DNA from: Rhipicephalus microplus
Taxonomy: Eukaryota > Arthropoda > Arachnida > Ixodida > Ixodidae
Assembly: GCF_043290135.1 (NCBI RefSeq)
Contig: NC_134700.1
Location: forward strand, 78,099,000 to 78,162,999
Direction: 5' to 3'
Length of the DNA stretch: 64,000 bases
Within the stretch, counting starts at the first letter, position 1. Each line of letters starts with the position of its first letter. This document shows positions 21,210 through 32,838 of the stretch, piece by piece. The translations under genes were made by a program, and so were the position numbers. The notes beneath the pieces were generated by a model. That model was not told where the DNA came from. It worked only from the letters and a program-made list of their open reading frames with translations, and did not search any database.

Positions 21210-22163
21210 CAGTCCTTGTCTCACTTTACTCCATTTTGTGCACACTCTACACACTCAAACAACATGTTGTAGTGTGCTGGGTGCCAGGGCACCGTGAGAT
21301 TGAAGGCAACGTAAGGGCGGATCAGCTCGCTGCATTCGCCCACAAAAGCACTGCCCCTACACCCATATCAATCCCGGCCCTTGATCTTAAGCCGTCCCTC
21401 AAACGAAACCTCAGGGTATACTGGCAGAGCAAGTGAGATACACACACACGAAACAAACTACACGTTATTAAGCCACACCTTGGTCATTGGCTGCCCGTAT
21501 AAAATCACGTCATACAGAGGTAATACTAACGAGACTCAGGATAGGACACACATACGCGACAGACACTTATCTTTTGTCTGGTGACGTTCTACCATTGTGT
21601 GACAGATCTGGTGAAGCAATAACAGTCCTTATCATGTTAATTCGGTGCAAACACTTAGAATCTCTAAGAAAACAGCATTTTCCGTTACCCTACCGACAAC
21701 ATCTACCTTTACACCCTGCAATGTTCGTTGGTAGGGAACCGCTTTTTAGTTATAAATCATTGTTAGCGTTTTTAAAAGAAATTCATAATTTTCATACATA
21801 CCCGGGCATTCCGTAGCACGAACTCTGTAGAGAGGTTTTCGCTGCGGTGGCTACACAACAAAGCACTCGCCCCACGGCCCTTGGACGCAAGGGTACGAAC
21901 GAGTGAGACACTTGTGCGAATGCCATACATATCCACCATCGTCTTTTATTATCACCAACTTTTGTCATCTATTCACACCACACACACCTTTCACGGCATG
22001 GTCATGATTTTATTATTGTATGTTCTTACCCGCCTTACCGCGAGGAATTTTAAGGCCATTATACAGCCGCTTATCACTATCATTGTCCATATTTTTAGTA
22101 AGATGAACTGGCGCTCTTTGGCCGTGAAATGGCCCTTGCGCCACAAAACATCAAACATCGTCA
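21210..22163 (+). pseudogene. LINE A copy 1, segment 3: end of ORF2 and 3' UTR
   Basis: This segment takes up at the target duplication CAGTCCTTGTCTC and continues the RNase H region (VVCWVPGHREIEGNVRADQLA) of the copy broken at 15363. TGA at 21434 replaces TGG, and a one-base loss near 21500 shifts the frame; 21487-21816 carries the C-terminal zinc region, with one Cys changed to Ser (CDRSGEA). The 3' UTR hairpin is at 22109-22143. The copy ends at 22163, followed by the second target repeat TTAAACACTGGAT. Confidence 0.88.
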
Positions 22164-22496
22164 TTAAACACTGGATCACCAACATACTGCTCTCCAGGCA
22201 CAGGAACCATGAGTTGCTTGGATTTGGCACTGTGCTCTAGCTCACTGTTTGCTGATTTTACATGGGAAACAATAAACAATCCTTACGGTAGTGACCATCT
22301 ACCGTCGATTGTAGAACTAACATCACCACTTCCGACTATACGCTCTCGACCACAGCGTTGGAAGCTTCACAAAGCTAACTGGCCTTTGTTTACACAGAGA
22401 GCTAATTTACAGGATGCGTTCTCTGAACACCTAACAGTAGATGAAATAAATGACAAGTTCACCAATTGCATATTGTCTGCGGCAGAGCAAGCTATT
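22164..22496 (+). pseudogene. LINE B copy 1, segment 2: end of endonuclease
   Basis: It resumes LINE B at the point left at 2165 and matches 46870-47200 of copy 2. The frame reads SCLDLALCSSSLFADF, then NNPYGSDHLPSIV, which contains the SDH motif of the APE endonuclease. It is cut at 22496 by LINE A copy 3; CAGAGCAAGCTATT at 22483-22496 recurs at 29744-29757. Confidence 0.85.
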
Positions 22497-23059
22497 CCCC
22501 CGCAGGGGCGCCTGCGCAAGTAGGCGTTTGGTGTGTAGCGACACCACGGACCCGAGCTAACGGGGGAGTTTTGACTCCCTCCCACGCCTAGCCGTGCGTG
22601 GCTTCGCCGTATCCGGGGAAAAGGAGATCCTGGGGGTTGAGCCGACGCTGGGTGATTGAACCTTTAAGGCCCCCCGGCAGAGGCAACACACCCCTTTGGC
22701 CCCGGCTTCACGTAGACGGCACCCCTGGGCTGACCCACCCAGGGAAAATCGGCAGTCACCTTTTCCTATCTCTCTTCCCTACAACTTCGTCTTTATCTCT
22801 TTCTTTTTTAGTCTGTCCTGTCTACCTCTCTCGTCTGTTTACTTCCAATTTTCCTGGTGGCAAGGGTTAACCTTGTGTAATTACTCAACCTAGAGTAGTT
22901 ATATTTGGTTATAGTGGCAATGTACGGCTGGCGCCTGCAGCCTTTTGCTGTTAAGTGCTTCAGCGTCCCTTGGTTGGACTCCATGCTGGGCGGTCGCCTT
23001 TGCTGCCGAAAAAAAGTACACTTCTATGGGAACACCTGCATTTCCCCATCTCCTAGATC
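22497..23059 (+). repeat. First (outer) LINE leader of mosaic copy 3
   Basis: The first 350 bases follow the common LINE leader. After about 22860 the sequence diverges from family A and resembles the family B leader instead (GGTTATAGTGGCAATGTA; GTTGGACTCCATG). No ORF1 follows it: at 23060 another leader begins. It is therefore a leader without its own gene. Confidence 0.8.
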
Positions 23060-23600
23060 CCCCGCAGGGGCGCCTGCGCAAGTAGGCGTTTGGTGTGTAG
23101 CGACACCATGGACCCGAGCTAACGGGTGAGTTTCGACTCCCTCCCACGCCTAGCCGTGCGTGGCTTTGCCGTGTCCGGGAAAAAGGGGATCCTGGGGGTA
23201 GCCGACGCTGGGTGATTGGACCATTAAGGCCCCCCGGTAGAGGCAACACGCCCCTTTGGCCCCAGCTTCTTGTAGACGGCACCCCTGGGCTGACCCACCC
23301 AGGGGAAATCGGCAGTCGTCTTTTCCTATCTCTCTCTCCCTACATCTTCGTCTTTCTTACTTTTTTAGCTTTTCTGTCTACTTCTTTATTCTGCTTACTT
23401 CCAATTTTCTCGGCGGCAAGGGAAATAGCCTACCTTGGCCTATCCTGTGCAAATAGCCTACCTTGGCCTAGGCGCATTGGGTTATAGCAGAGTTGTACGG
23501 CTGACGTCTGCAAGCTTTCAGCATCCGCAAACTTGCAGCGTCCCCTCGTTGGGCTCCGTGGTGGGTGGCCGCCAACGCTGCTGAACAACATACAATTAGC
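23060..23600 (+). promoter_or_regulatory. Second (inner) LINE leader of mosaic copy 3
   Basis: It starts afresh with CCCCGCAGGGGCGCC and leads directly into ORF1 at 23601. A short direct duplication, CAAATAGCCTACCTTGGCCTA-like, is repeated around 23425-23472. Confidence 0.75.
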
Positions 23601-24785
23601 ATGCACAAAGCATTCCCTTTACTTAGTGATCGTGCCTCCTCAAAGCGGGTACGCACCGAAGACATCAATTTTTTCATTCGGGCAAGACAAATCTTTCCTC
23701 ATTTTCGCGTTATACACTGCGAAAAAACTAACAAACAAGCCAGAACTGCATCCCCCGTCATAGTGGCAAGGTGCTTAACCGAAACTCTCGGTGCCGGGTA
23801 CAAGGTTACCAAAATGGCCAGCGGAGATCTACTCTTCGAAATACGTGGCAAAGACCAATTCGATAAACTGAACACCCTCACAACGTTTGGAGACACACCC
23901 ATCAGTATTACGCCACACAGGTCCATGAACTCATCTCGCGGGGTCGTATCGGACGTAGATTTGCTTGACCTGACCGGAGCTGAACTTCTGGAAGGATGGA
24001 AGAGCCAGAACGTGACAAACGTACAGCGTATTAAGATCAGAAGAGATCAAAAGGAAATCCCAACCAAACACTTAGTACTGACCTTTGCTTCGAGCGATTT
24101 GCCGGAAACCATTCAGACTGGGTACACAAAGACATCAGTGAGACCATATATTCCCAACCCCCGCCGTTGCTTCCAATGTCAGAGATATGGCCACGGCTCG
24201 CAAAGCTGTCGTGGCCGGAAAACTTGTGCTCTGTGTGGAGTCGTGGGCCATGCGTCCGACAACTGCGAAGCACCTGCACACTGTGTGAACTGTGGCGGTA
24301 ATCATGCTGCGTACTCACGTTCCTGTTCTTTCTGGAAAAAAGAAAAAGAGATCATCACTTTAAAGATAAAAGAAAACATTACATTTAAAGAAGCAAGAAA
24401 AAGAGTTTCGCAATTTTATGGCCCCACATATGCTGATGCGGCGCGCCAGGGGGCAGTGTCGCACCAGCCCTCGCCACTCCTGCGGCCTGTGCAGAGCGAG
24501 CCATTGGCTGTGGCGCCTGCCCCCAAGGCGGCAGTAGTTGAGTCTACTTCGCCTACTATTGAAAAGAGACCAGAGACTCCAGGGTCCTTGGGTCTCAAGG
24601 CCTCACCTCGCCAGGCGAGGCTCAAGCTTCGAAAAACCAGCTCGCATGAGCGAGCATCCAGTGCCTCCGAGGAGGCAATGCATACGGCGGCACCCCTGGT
24701 GCCAAAAGAACGACGCGGCTCTCTGGAGCGCGCCAAGAAAACTAAAAAGCTCATAACAGGGCCTGATAATGGCCCTGTTACTTGA
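23601..24785 (+). CDS. LINE A' ORF1, gag-like CCHC protein (open frame)
   Basis: A 394-codon open frame, colinear with ORF1 of copies 1 and 2 but visibly diverged, so it is called subfamily A'. Knuckles are intact at residues about 190-245: CFQCQRYGHGSQSC, CALCGVVGHASDNC and CVNCGGNHAAYSRSC. The tail is Pro/Ala/Ser rich and ends in a basic stretch before TGA/TTGA-rich spacer. The Met at 23601 corresponds to the Met of the other copies; the earlier ATG at 23565 lies in leader sequence. It would coat LINE RNA. It is the only ORF1 in the window that is both open and has all three knuckles. Confidence 0.85.
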   Translation: MHKAFPLLSDRASSKRVRTEDINFFIRARQIFPHFRVIHCEKTNKQARTASPVIVARCLTETLGAGYKVTKMASGDLLFEIRGKDQFDKLNTLTTFGDTPISITPHRSMNSSRGVVSDVDLLDLTGAELLEGWKSQNVTNVQRIKIRRDQKEIPTKHLVLTFASSDLPETIQTGYTKTSVRPYIPNPRRCFQCQRYGHGSQSCRGRKTCALCGVVGHASDNCEAPAHCVNCGGNHAAYSRSCSFWKKEKEIITLKIKENITFKEARKRVSQFYGPTYADAARQGAVSHQPSPLLRPVQSEPLAVAPAPKAAVVESTSPTIEKRPETPGSLGLKASPRQARLKLRKTSSHERASSASEEAMHTAAPLVPKERRGSLERAKKTKKLITGPDNGPVT

Positions 24786-24850
24786 GCTCGACGTTTCAGC
24801 TTAAACAAGTCACTCCCTTAACGTACACACAGCACTACTTTACTTCCAAT

Positions 24851-27369
24851 ATGGAAACACAAATTATTCATTGGAACGTCAGAGGCCTGCTTAAAAACCT
24901 CGACGACGTCCAAGAGCTTTTATACAAACACTCACCTCAAGTGCTGTGTGTACAGGAAACACACCTAAAATCCTCCAATACAAATTTTTTACGTGCTTAC
25001 GTCATATACCGAAAGGACTGCGATGATGCTGTGGCGTCATCCGGTGGCGTAGCCATTATTATTAACCAAGGAGTAGCGTGCACACATTTACCACTCCAGA
25101 CATCCCTTGAGGCGATGGCTGTTCGAGCGGTACTTTTAAACAAACTCGTCACCATCTGCTCTTTGTATGTACCTCCCCACCAACGTCTTGAAAGACGTGA
25201 ATTCCAGTCTTTGATAAACGAACTGCCCGAACCTTATTTGCTTCTTGGAGACCTAAATGCACATAGTGGACTGTGGGGCGATTCTCGCTGTGATGCACGA
25301 GGTCGTCTCATTGAACAATTTCTCTTCTCTTCCGGTGCCTGTTTGTTGAATAGGAAAGAGCCAACATACTATAACGTTGCCAACAAAACTTACAAGTCTA
25401 TCGACCTCAGCATCGTATCACCTTCACTCCTACCCCTACTGAAATGAAAAATCATAAATAATCTATATGGAAGTGACCATTTTCCTGTAGTGTTGAGTTC
25501 ACAAACAACATATGAATATCCTCAACATGTTTCCAAAAGGCTGATGAACAAAGCAGACTGGGAACACTCCCACAACACCTCACGTTTGAGTTGGACAGAC
25601 ATATGTAGGTTAGACATAGATGAAGCTGTGCAGTACTTCACAGCTTTTCTAACTGACGCAGAAGCCAGGTGCATACCGCAAACATCTGCATTGCCCGGCA
25701 AACGACACGTCCCATGGTGGAACACAGATTGTCGTAATGCGCGAAAGGAACAGAACATGCATTGAGGTTGCTTCGGAACTCACCAACAGCCGAAAATCTT
25801 GACACCTTCAAGAAAATAAAGTCTCAAGGCAGGAGAACGCATCGGAAGGCCAGAAGAGAAAGCTGGCAAAAGTTTTTATCAGGGATCAATTCATACACAC
25901 AGGAGGCTAAAGTCTGGAACATGGTTGGTAGGATAGCAAGAAAACAAGTACACATACTTCCACTCGTAAACACTCAAGGTGATACCTAGGAAGATCAGGC
26001 AAACTTCCTCGGTGCACACTTTGAACGGGTATCCAGCTCGTCCCACTATACTGACACTTTCCAAAAATACAGAACAAGAATAAAAAAGCAGAAACTCGAA
26101 CACAAATCCACTAGATACGAGGCATATAACCAAGGTTTCAGTCTAGCTGAGCTACGAACATCTCTAAACTCCTGCAGTACTTCTGCCCCAGGCTCTGACC
26201 GTGTGGTGTATGAAATGTTAAAAAACCTACCAGCCGAAACACGAAAAACCTTACTTTGTTTCTTTAATGCTATCTGGTTTTCTGGCACTATCCCTACCTC
26301 CTGGAAAGAGGCTATTATTATTCCCATTTTGAAAAAGGGCAAGGACCCTTCTTTAGCGTCAAGGTATAGGCCTATTGCACTTACAAGCTGCTTGTGCAAA
26401 GTCTTCGAAAAAATGATAAACTGCCGACTTATACATATCCTTGAAACAAACAATTTGCTCGACTCATTTCAGTGCGGGTTTCGAGAAAATCGATCTACCA
26501 CAGACCACCTTGTTCGTATCGAGGCACAGATCACAGACGCCTTCGTCCATAAACAATATTTTCTCTCTGTGTTCCTCGATATCGAAAAGGCTTATGATAC
26601 AACATGGCGTTTTGGAATTCTAAGAGACATGTCCCAACTTGGTGTGCACGGAAGAATGTTTCACATAATCGAAAGTTACCTGTCAAACCGGACATTCCGT
26701 GTCCCAGTGGGCATGGTTCTTTCCCAAACATTTGTCCAGGAAACAGGCGTGCCACAAGGTGGTGTACTTAGCTGCACTCTTTTTCTCATCAAAATGATAT
26801 CCTTGCACTTGTCCATCCCCCGCAATATGTTCTATTGTACATATGTCGACGACGTTCAGCTTGGCTTCGTCATGCAACTTGGTAATGTGTGAGCTTCAGG
26901 TTCAGTTAGGTTTAAACAAGGTCTCCAAATGGGCAGAGGAAAACGGATTCCGACTGAACCCACAAAAAATCACGTGTGTCTTGTTCTCCCGAAAGAGAGG
27001 CATGCACTCAGAACCTGACATTTAACTGAACGGTCAACGTCTGTTTGTTAACGCGGAGCACAAATTCTTAGGCCTAATCTTGTACAACAAGTTGACCTTC
27101 GTACCGCACATCAAGTATTTAAAAACAAAATGTTTAAAAGCCATGAATGTTTTAAAAGTGCTGTCACGTACTACGTGGGGTAGTGACAGGCAATGTCTCA
27201 TGAATCTGTATCGAAGTCTCATTCGCACCCGCTTAGATTATGGGGCCGTTGTTTATCAGTCTGCAACTCAAAGTGCTTTGAAGATGCTGGACCCCGTGCA
27301 CCATTTGGGCATCCGCCTTTCTACGGGTGCTTTTCGCACCAGCCCCGTAGAAAGCCTTTATGTTGACTC
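24851..27369 (+). pseudogene. LINE A mosaic copy 3 ORF2, endonuclease and RT
   Basis: The endonuclease starts METQIIHWNVRG. TGG to TGA at about 25445 ends the first frame, and further stops occur at about 25763 and 25987. Up to about 25765 the DNA differs from copy 2 at roughly one base in five; after it (GGTTGCTTCGGAACTCACC) the match becomes about 95 percent. RT motifs are readable at 26203-26892 (GFRENRSTTDHLV, FLDIEKAYD, VPQGGVLSC, YVDDVQLG). A deletion of a few bases follows near 26868 and a stop near 27024. Not functional. Confidence 0.85.
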
Positions 27370-28203
27370 TTTAACTGTTGAGTACTCGGCGGGATATTTC
27401 TCTCCTATGCCTCTTCCATAAGTATGTTTACAGTAACAAACCATTCCCATTCCAACTCGATAAACCTTGCGTTACATCTCGTAGGTTGCATAATAACTTA
27501 AGTTTCACGCGATTATATGGGTCAACGGACGCCTTTAACTCATCGGCTCTTCCTCGAGTCATCCGCTTGTGGAATGATCTTTCGAATGACATTGTATATC
27601 AATCAGACCCCGAAAAATTCAGACAACTTCTTCACTCTTTCTTTCAGTCATAGACACTTCGATTGGTTCCTTTTTACAAGTATTTGTTGCACCTCCTGTA
27701 TCGTTCCAGTGTAATTATATTCATTCGTTTTTTTTCCATTTCCTCCCGCTTACAGCTTAGGGCCTTGTGTTCGTTCAGTAATGAGCACGCGTTTTTTTTT
27801 CACACTTTGTGACCGCCTGCATTTTCCTACTTTATAATGTTCTTATACACACGAGAAAAACTCTCTTATCGCCCTTTATTGTCCTGTATTTCTTAAACAA
27901 GAACAAATTGCTTTCTGCGCGCTGCTCTAAAATATTTTTGGCTACGTGTGTGCTAGGTGTTTTTAGTAAGTGTATTGCGGATATTTGTTCTCCTCCCACC
28001 AGCAATGTTCCGATGTGTAACTTCAAATGACTTTTTGTACATTTTCTCTTTAGTGACATATAACGCGTTATTTTTTGTTGAGTTCTTTCAAAGTTTGATG
28101 TTTTCTTACGGTTTTGTCGCGACACTCACCCTTTGTAACCCCCCTTACACAATGCCCTGCAACAAGGGCCTGTAAGGTATTTTAAATAAATAAATAAATA
28201 AAA
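27370..28203 (+). mobile_element. 5'-truncated LINE of another clade (CR1/L2-like) inside copy 3
   Basis: It interrupts LINE A between GTTGACTC and AATGAGTGG (compare 19655-19670). The open frame 27378-27653 contains FNSSALPRVIRLWNDLSNDI, the kind of motif found at the very end of CR1/L2-type RT proteins. A roughly 550-base 3' UTR follows, ending in TAAATAAATAAATAAATAAA. About 830 bp remain. No clear target duplication is visible. The clade call is tentative. Confidence 0.65.
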
Positions 28204-29398
28204 ATGAGTGGTCGCTTCATCTGCAGAGAACTTACATGTCCCTTGTTTATTTCCTTAAGGTGAAAGCGGATAAGAAGCACCCCTCATACTTTACTAATAA
28301 TGATTCGTCGAGCTCAATTCTGTTTCAAAACAGGCCTTCGATGAGGCAGCCCTTCTCAGTTCGCCTGAAGAGTCTAGCTGAGGAAACTGGAGTCTCACTT
28401 AAACACATTTTAATGGCTCCTGTAGCATACCCGCCACCGTGGCAGTGGCAGACTATAGATTGCGATGTGTCTTTCCTAGAAGTTACTAAACATGCGCCTA
28501 TTGCCCATATCCGAACATACTTCCTGGAAATTCAACACAAATACACACGTCCTGAGTTTTTTACAGATGCCTCCAAGTCCAACTCCTCTTTGTCCTACGC
28601 TGCTGTCGGCCCATCCCTTTCGGATGCTGACCCTCTACATCCAGGCACAAGTCTCTTCACAGCGGAAGCTTACGCGATACTTGTGGCGGCTAAACACATC
28701 AAACAATTACAAATACAAAAAGCAGTAATTTATACAGACTCCCTCAGTGTGGTAACGGCTCTGCACAGTCTTAAAAAACAAAACCCCGGTCCTCGTCTCA
28801 CTCTACTCCATTTTATGCACACGCTACACACTCAACCAATATGTTGTAGTGTGCTGGGTGCCAGGGCACCGATAGATTCAAGGCAACGTGAGGGCGGATC
28901 AGCTCGTTGTATCCGTCCACAAAAACCACTGCCCCTACACCCATATCAATCCCGGCCCTTGATCTTAAGCCGTCTCTCAAACGAAACCTCAGGGTATACT
29001 GGCAGAGCAAGTGGGATACACACACACAAAACAAACTACACATTATTAAGCCACACCTCGGTCATTGGCTGCCAGTATCAAAATCGCGTCATACAGAGGT
29101 AATACTAACGAGACTCAGGATAGGACACACATACATGACACACACATATCTTTTGTCCGGTGGCGATCCACCATTGTGTGACAGATGTGGTGAGGAATTA
29201 ACAGTCCTTCACATGTTAATTCAGTGCAAACACTTAGAATCTCTAAGAAAACAGCATTTCCCGTTACCCTACCGACAACATATACCTTTACACCCTGCAA
29301 TGTTCGTTGGCAGGGAACCGCTTTTTAGTTATAAATCATTGTTAGCGTTTTTAAAGGAAATTCATATTTTTCGTATCATATACCCGGGCATTCCGTAG
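28204..29398 (+). pseudogene. LINE A mosaic copy 3 ORF2, RNase H and C-terminal zinc region
   Basis: Continues the copy after the CR1-like insertion. The RNase H motifs FFTDASKSN, FTAEAYAI and YTDSLSV are present. A one-base change in the run of As near 28785 shifts the frame, so GNVRADQL and the CDRCGEELTVLHMLIQC zinc motif lie in the second frame (28907-29398). It is otherwise close to copy 2. The last residues (YPGIP) match the normal ORF2 end. Confidence 0.85.
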
Positions 29399-29743
29399 CA
29401 CGACCTCTTCAGAGAGGTTTTCGCTGCGGTGGCTACACTACAAAGCACTTGCCTCACGGCCCTTGGACGCAAGGGTACGAACGAGTGAGGCAATTGTGCT
29501 AATGACATACATGTCCACCATCGTTTTTATTATCACCAACTTTTGTCATCTATTCGCACCACACACACCTTTCACGGCATGGTCATGATTTTATTACTTG
29601 TTTTTTTACCCGCCTTACCGCGAGGAATTTTATGGCCCTTATACAGCCGCTAATCACAATCATTGTCCACATTCTTATCCCATGAACTGGTGCTCTTTGG
29701 CCATCAAATGGCCCTTGCGCCAAAAAACACCATATATCATCAT
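29399..29743 (+). other. LINE A copy 3 3' UTR and terminal hairpin
   Basis: Colinear with 20860-21209. The hairpin is at 29688-29722 (TGGTGC...GCGCCA, one pair weakened) and is followed by a short CATCATC tail, after which LINE B resumes. Confidence 0.75.
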
Positions 29744-32700
29744 CAGAGCAAGCTATTTCCTAGTCATCAAGACTAGTGGGAAGAAAGCTAAAACCATGGT
29801 GGACCAGTGAGTGTGCAAAAGCCAAAAAACTACAAAATAAAGCATGGTGCAACTTCCGTAGGTACTCCACATGTGACAACCTCCTCGCGTTCAAACAAGC
29901 TAAAGCAAAAGCACGATATATTCGTAGATTTGCAGAAAAATAGTCCTGGCAGAAGTACATATCTACAATCAATAGCACAACCACATCCAGGAAAATGTGG
30001 AACCAGGTTAGAAAATTCAGCGGTGACTAATCCTCATACGCAACACCCATACTTACAGACCCAGGCACACAGACATCTCTAGAGGAGCAGGCTAACATTT
30101 TAGGCGAACACTTTTACACTATATCCAGTTCCGTTAATTACATGCCATCCTTCCTGGACTACAAACAGACAACCGAAAAAGAAAAACTACCAGTAACCAG
30201 TGGCCTAGATGAGCCGTACAATGCTCCCTTGACACTCCAAGAGTTAAGCACTGTGCTTTCGGCGGGAAAATGACCGCAGTCGGGCCAGACAGAATTCATT
30301 ACACAATGCTCGCGCACCTGTCTCAAGCTGCCGTGCAAGCGTTATTGAAGTTCTTCAACGTGATTTGGAAAACTGGCAAAATGCCCACAAAATGGAAAAT
30401 GACAACTATAGTGCCATTTCTAAAGACTGGAAGACCACCCACTTAACAGGGTAGCTATAGGCCCATAGCACTTACAAGCTGTATGGCAAAATCATACGAA
30501 AGCATAATAAACATAAGACTAACATACACCCTTGAAATAGACAACCTACTAGATGATCATCAGTGTAGGTATAAGAAAGGCCATTCAACGATCGATCATC
30601 CTTTTCGTCTCGAACACACAGAACGTGAGGCCTTCTTACATGGGCAACACTGCCTAGCAGTGTTTTTTGGCCTGGAGAAGGCCTGCGACACTGCGTGGAG
30701 GTACGGTATACTGAGAGACCTGGCGAATCTCAGAATACACGGAAGAATGCTTAATTGCCTCTCTGACTTTCTATCAAACCGAAACTTTCAGGTACGGTTG
30801 CGCTCCACACTATCGCGTGTTTTTGTCCAAGAGAATGGTGTGCCGCAGGGTTGCGTGTTAGGCACTACACTCTTCGTAGTCGAAATGAATTCAATTAATG
30901 AAGTAATCCCACCCTCCATCGTACACTCATTATATATTGATGATCTTGACATAGCATCTCGAGCCTCAAGCATATCCACATGTGAAAGGCAGCTGCAGCT
31001 AACTATCAACAAACTCGCCAAATGAGCAGATCAAAACGGTTTTCGCTTTTCGACCCAGAAAACTGCTACCCTATTCTCACAAAAGCGCGGCTTGTATCTG
31101 GACCCTGTTCTTAAAACCAACAACAGTGTACTGCCACTCATGTCAGAACACCAGTTCCTAGGCTTAGTCTTTGACAGGAAACTAAACTTCATTTCCCACA
31201 TGAATTACACAAAAAAGAAAGCAAACAAAGCGCTCAACATTCTGAAACTACTATCGTGAAAACACTGGGGTGCCGATCGAGTCTGCCTCTTACGCATATA
31301 CTTTTCAATCGTGCGCAGCATACTTGACTATAGCAGGGTTATTTACGGTTCAGCCAGAAAACCTTACCTCAAACGCCTTGACGCAATACATAATCATGTG
31401 TTGCGCTTGGCGACTGGAGCATATAGAACTTCACCTGTCCAGAACTTATATGCTGATAGCAAGGAGCCTTGCCTGGAACAAAGAAGAGCGCTACTTACTG
31501 TATCCTATGTATTAAGAACCAGATCAAAACCAAGCCACATATGTCACACTATTGTCTCTCACATCGGTACCAGAATACAATACAACAACAGACCGCACAC
31601 AATAAGACCGCTTCTCCTACGCTTTGAAGAAATATGTCTAGACTACAAAGTACCAAATCAGGCACTAAGCGTTGTCCGAATGCCGGAAAGACTGGCTACA
31701 TAGTTAGACTTTTCGCACTACACTGACTTTGTCTTAACTCATTTAAGGAAGAAGGAAACTCCACGGGAACAAGTTATCTAGAATTTCCTAGCCGTACAAA
31801 AAAATATAACACGCAGTCTGAATACTACAGTGATGGATCGAAAACACAAGAATGTACAGGAAGTGCTGTCATATCAAAACACTCAGAAACATGTATAAGA
31901 CTACCGCCATTTGTGTCTATCTTCACAGCAGAAGTATATGCTCTTTTGATTGCTCTCGAAGAAATTTTATCAAGAAATCACAAAAAGCTGTCATATACAC
32001 TGACTCACTTAGCGCATTAAAAACCCTACATTTAAGATCAGAAAACGAACCGTTTCTCGGGGACATTTTACAGAATCTAGAAAGAGCTGAGAAAAATGGC
32101 AAGACAATCCGACTTGTATGGGTGCCGAGCCATGTTGGTATCCCAGGAAATGAAAAGGCAGACAGAGTAACGACAAGGGCAGATCATCAAAGCATGGCAG
32201 AAATAAGGGCACCATTCAGAGACTGTTTCAACAGTTGTCGGACAGTCTTTAGGGCAAAATGGCAAGAAGAGTGGCAGGCTCAAGTGCCTAACAAGCTTCA
32301 AATTGTCAAGTCTATTCTACAAGAATAGAAGTCGTGCAATCACCAAAAGCGCTTCATCGAAGCTGCCTGCAGATAGGTCATACTCCTCTCACCCACAACT
32401 TTTTATTGCGTGGAGATCAGCCAGAATGCGAACATTGCAAGGAACCTCTGACTATCAATCATATTTTAATAACATGCCCACTCTTTGAAAAAAGAAGATA
32501 CGCTTATTTTAAACACCTTTACATAACACAAACATCTCTGCACCCAATGTTAATAGTACTAGCAGAAAATGCACTCATCCCCATACAGGATGATTTTCGG
32601 TTTCAAGAGGCTGCAGGTCTTTTAAACAAACTGTAAACAGAAATCTGTTTTTCACCTCACATTTTAACCTTATTATCAAAATCACTCAATGTCTGGCGCA

Positions 32701-32758
32701 TCATAGCTATTGTTGCTTTTGCGCCATAAAACCCAACGTGACTAACTAGCTAACTAAC
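29744..32758 (+). pseudogene. LINE B copy 1, segment 3: RT, RNase H, C-terminal region and 3' UTR
   Basis: It matches 47187-50200 of copy 2 almost base for base. RT motifs lie in 30483-31025 (KKGHSTIDHPFRLEH, GLEKACDTAWR, GVPQGCVLG, LYIDDLD). RNase H motifs are near 31995 (AVIYTDSLSAL) and 32120 (RLVWVPSHVGIPGNEKAD), and a zinc region near 32420 (CEHCKEPLTINHILITC). Stops at 30444-30446, 31023-31025, 31257-31259 and 31701-31703 and a frameshift near 31975 are shared with copy 2. The RT Asp of FDLEKAYD is changed to Gly here. The 3' hairpin is at 32694-32726; the tail is made of ACTA units. Confidence 0.88.
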
Positions 32759-32838
32759 TAAAGAACTAAAAGCCATAACAGGTGCACTACAATAAACTCT
32801 AAAGCACTGTCGTGAGACTCAGTTTCAAGGACTGTCGT

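Larger units (their letters stand above)
22497..29743 (+). mobile_element. LINE A copy 3: mosaic element with two successive 5' leaders
   Basis: One target duplication (CAGAGCAAGCTATT, 14 bp, at 22483-22496 and 29744-29757) brackets the whole unit. Inside are two complete leaders in tandem (22497-23059 and 23060-23600). The ORF1 and early ORF2 that follow are clearly diverged from copies 1 and 2. From about 25766 the ORF2 is nearly identical to them. A CR1/L2-like fragment sits at 27370-28203. The simplest reading is an element inserted into another's leader, followed by recombination between their RT genes. Confidence 0.82.
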
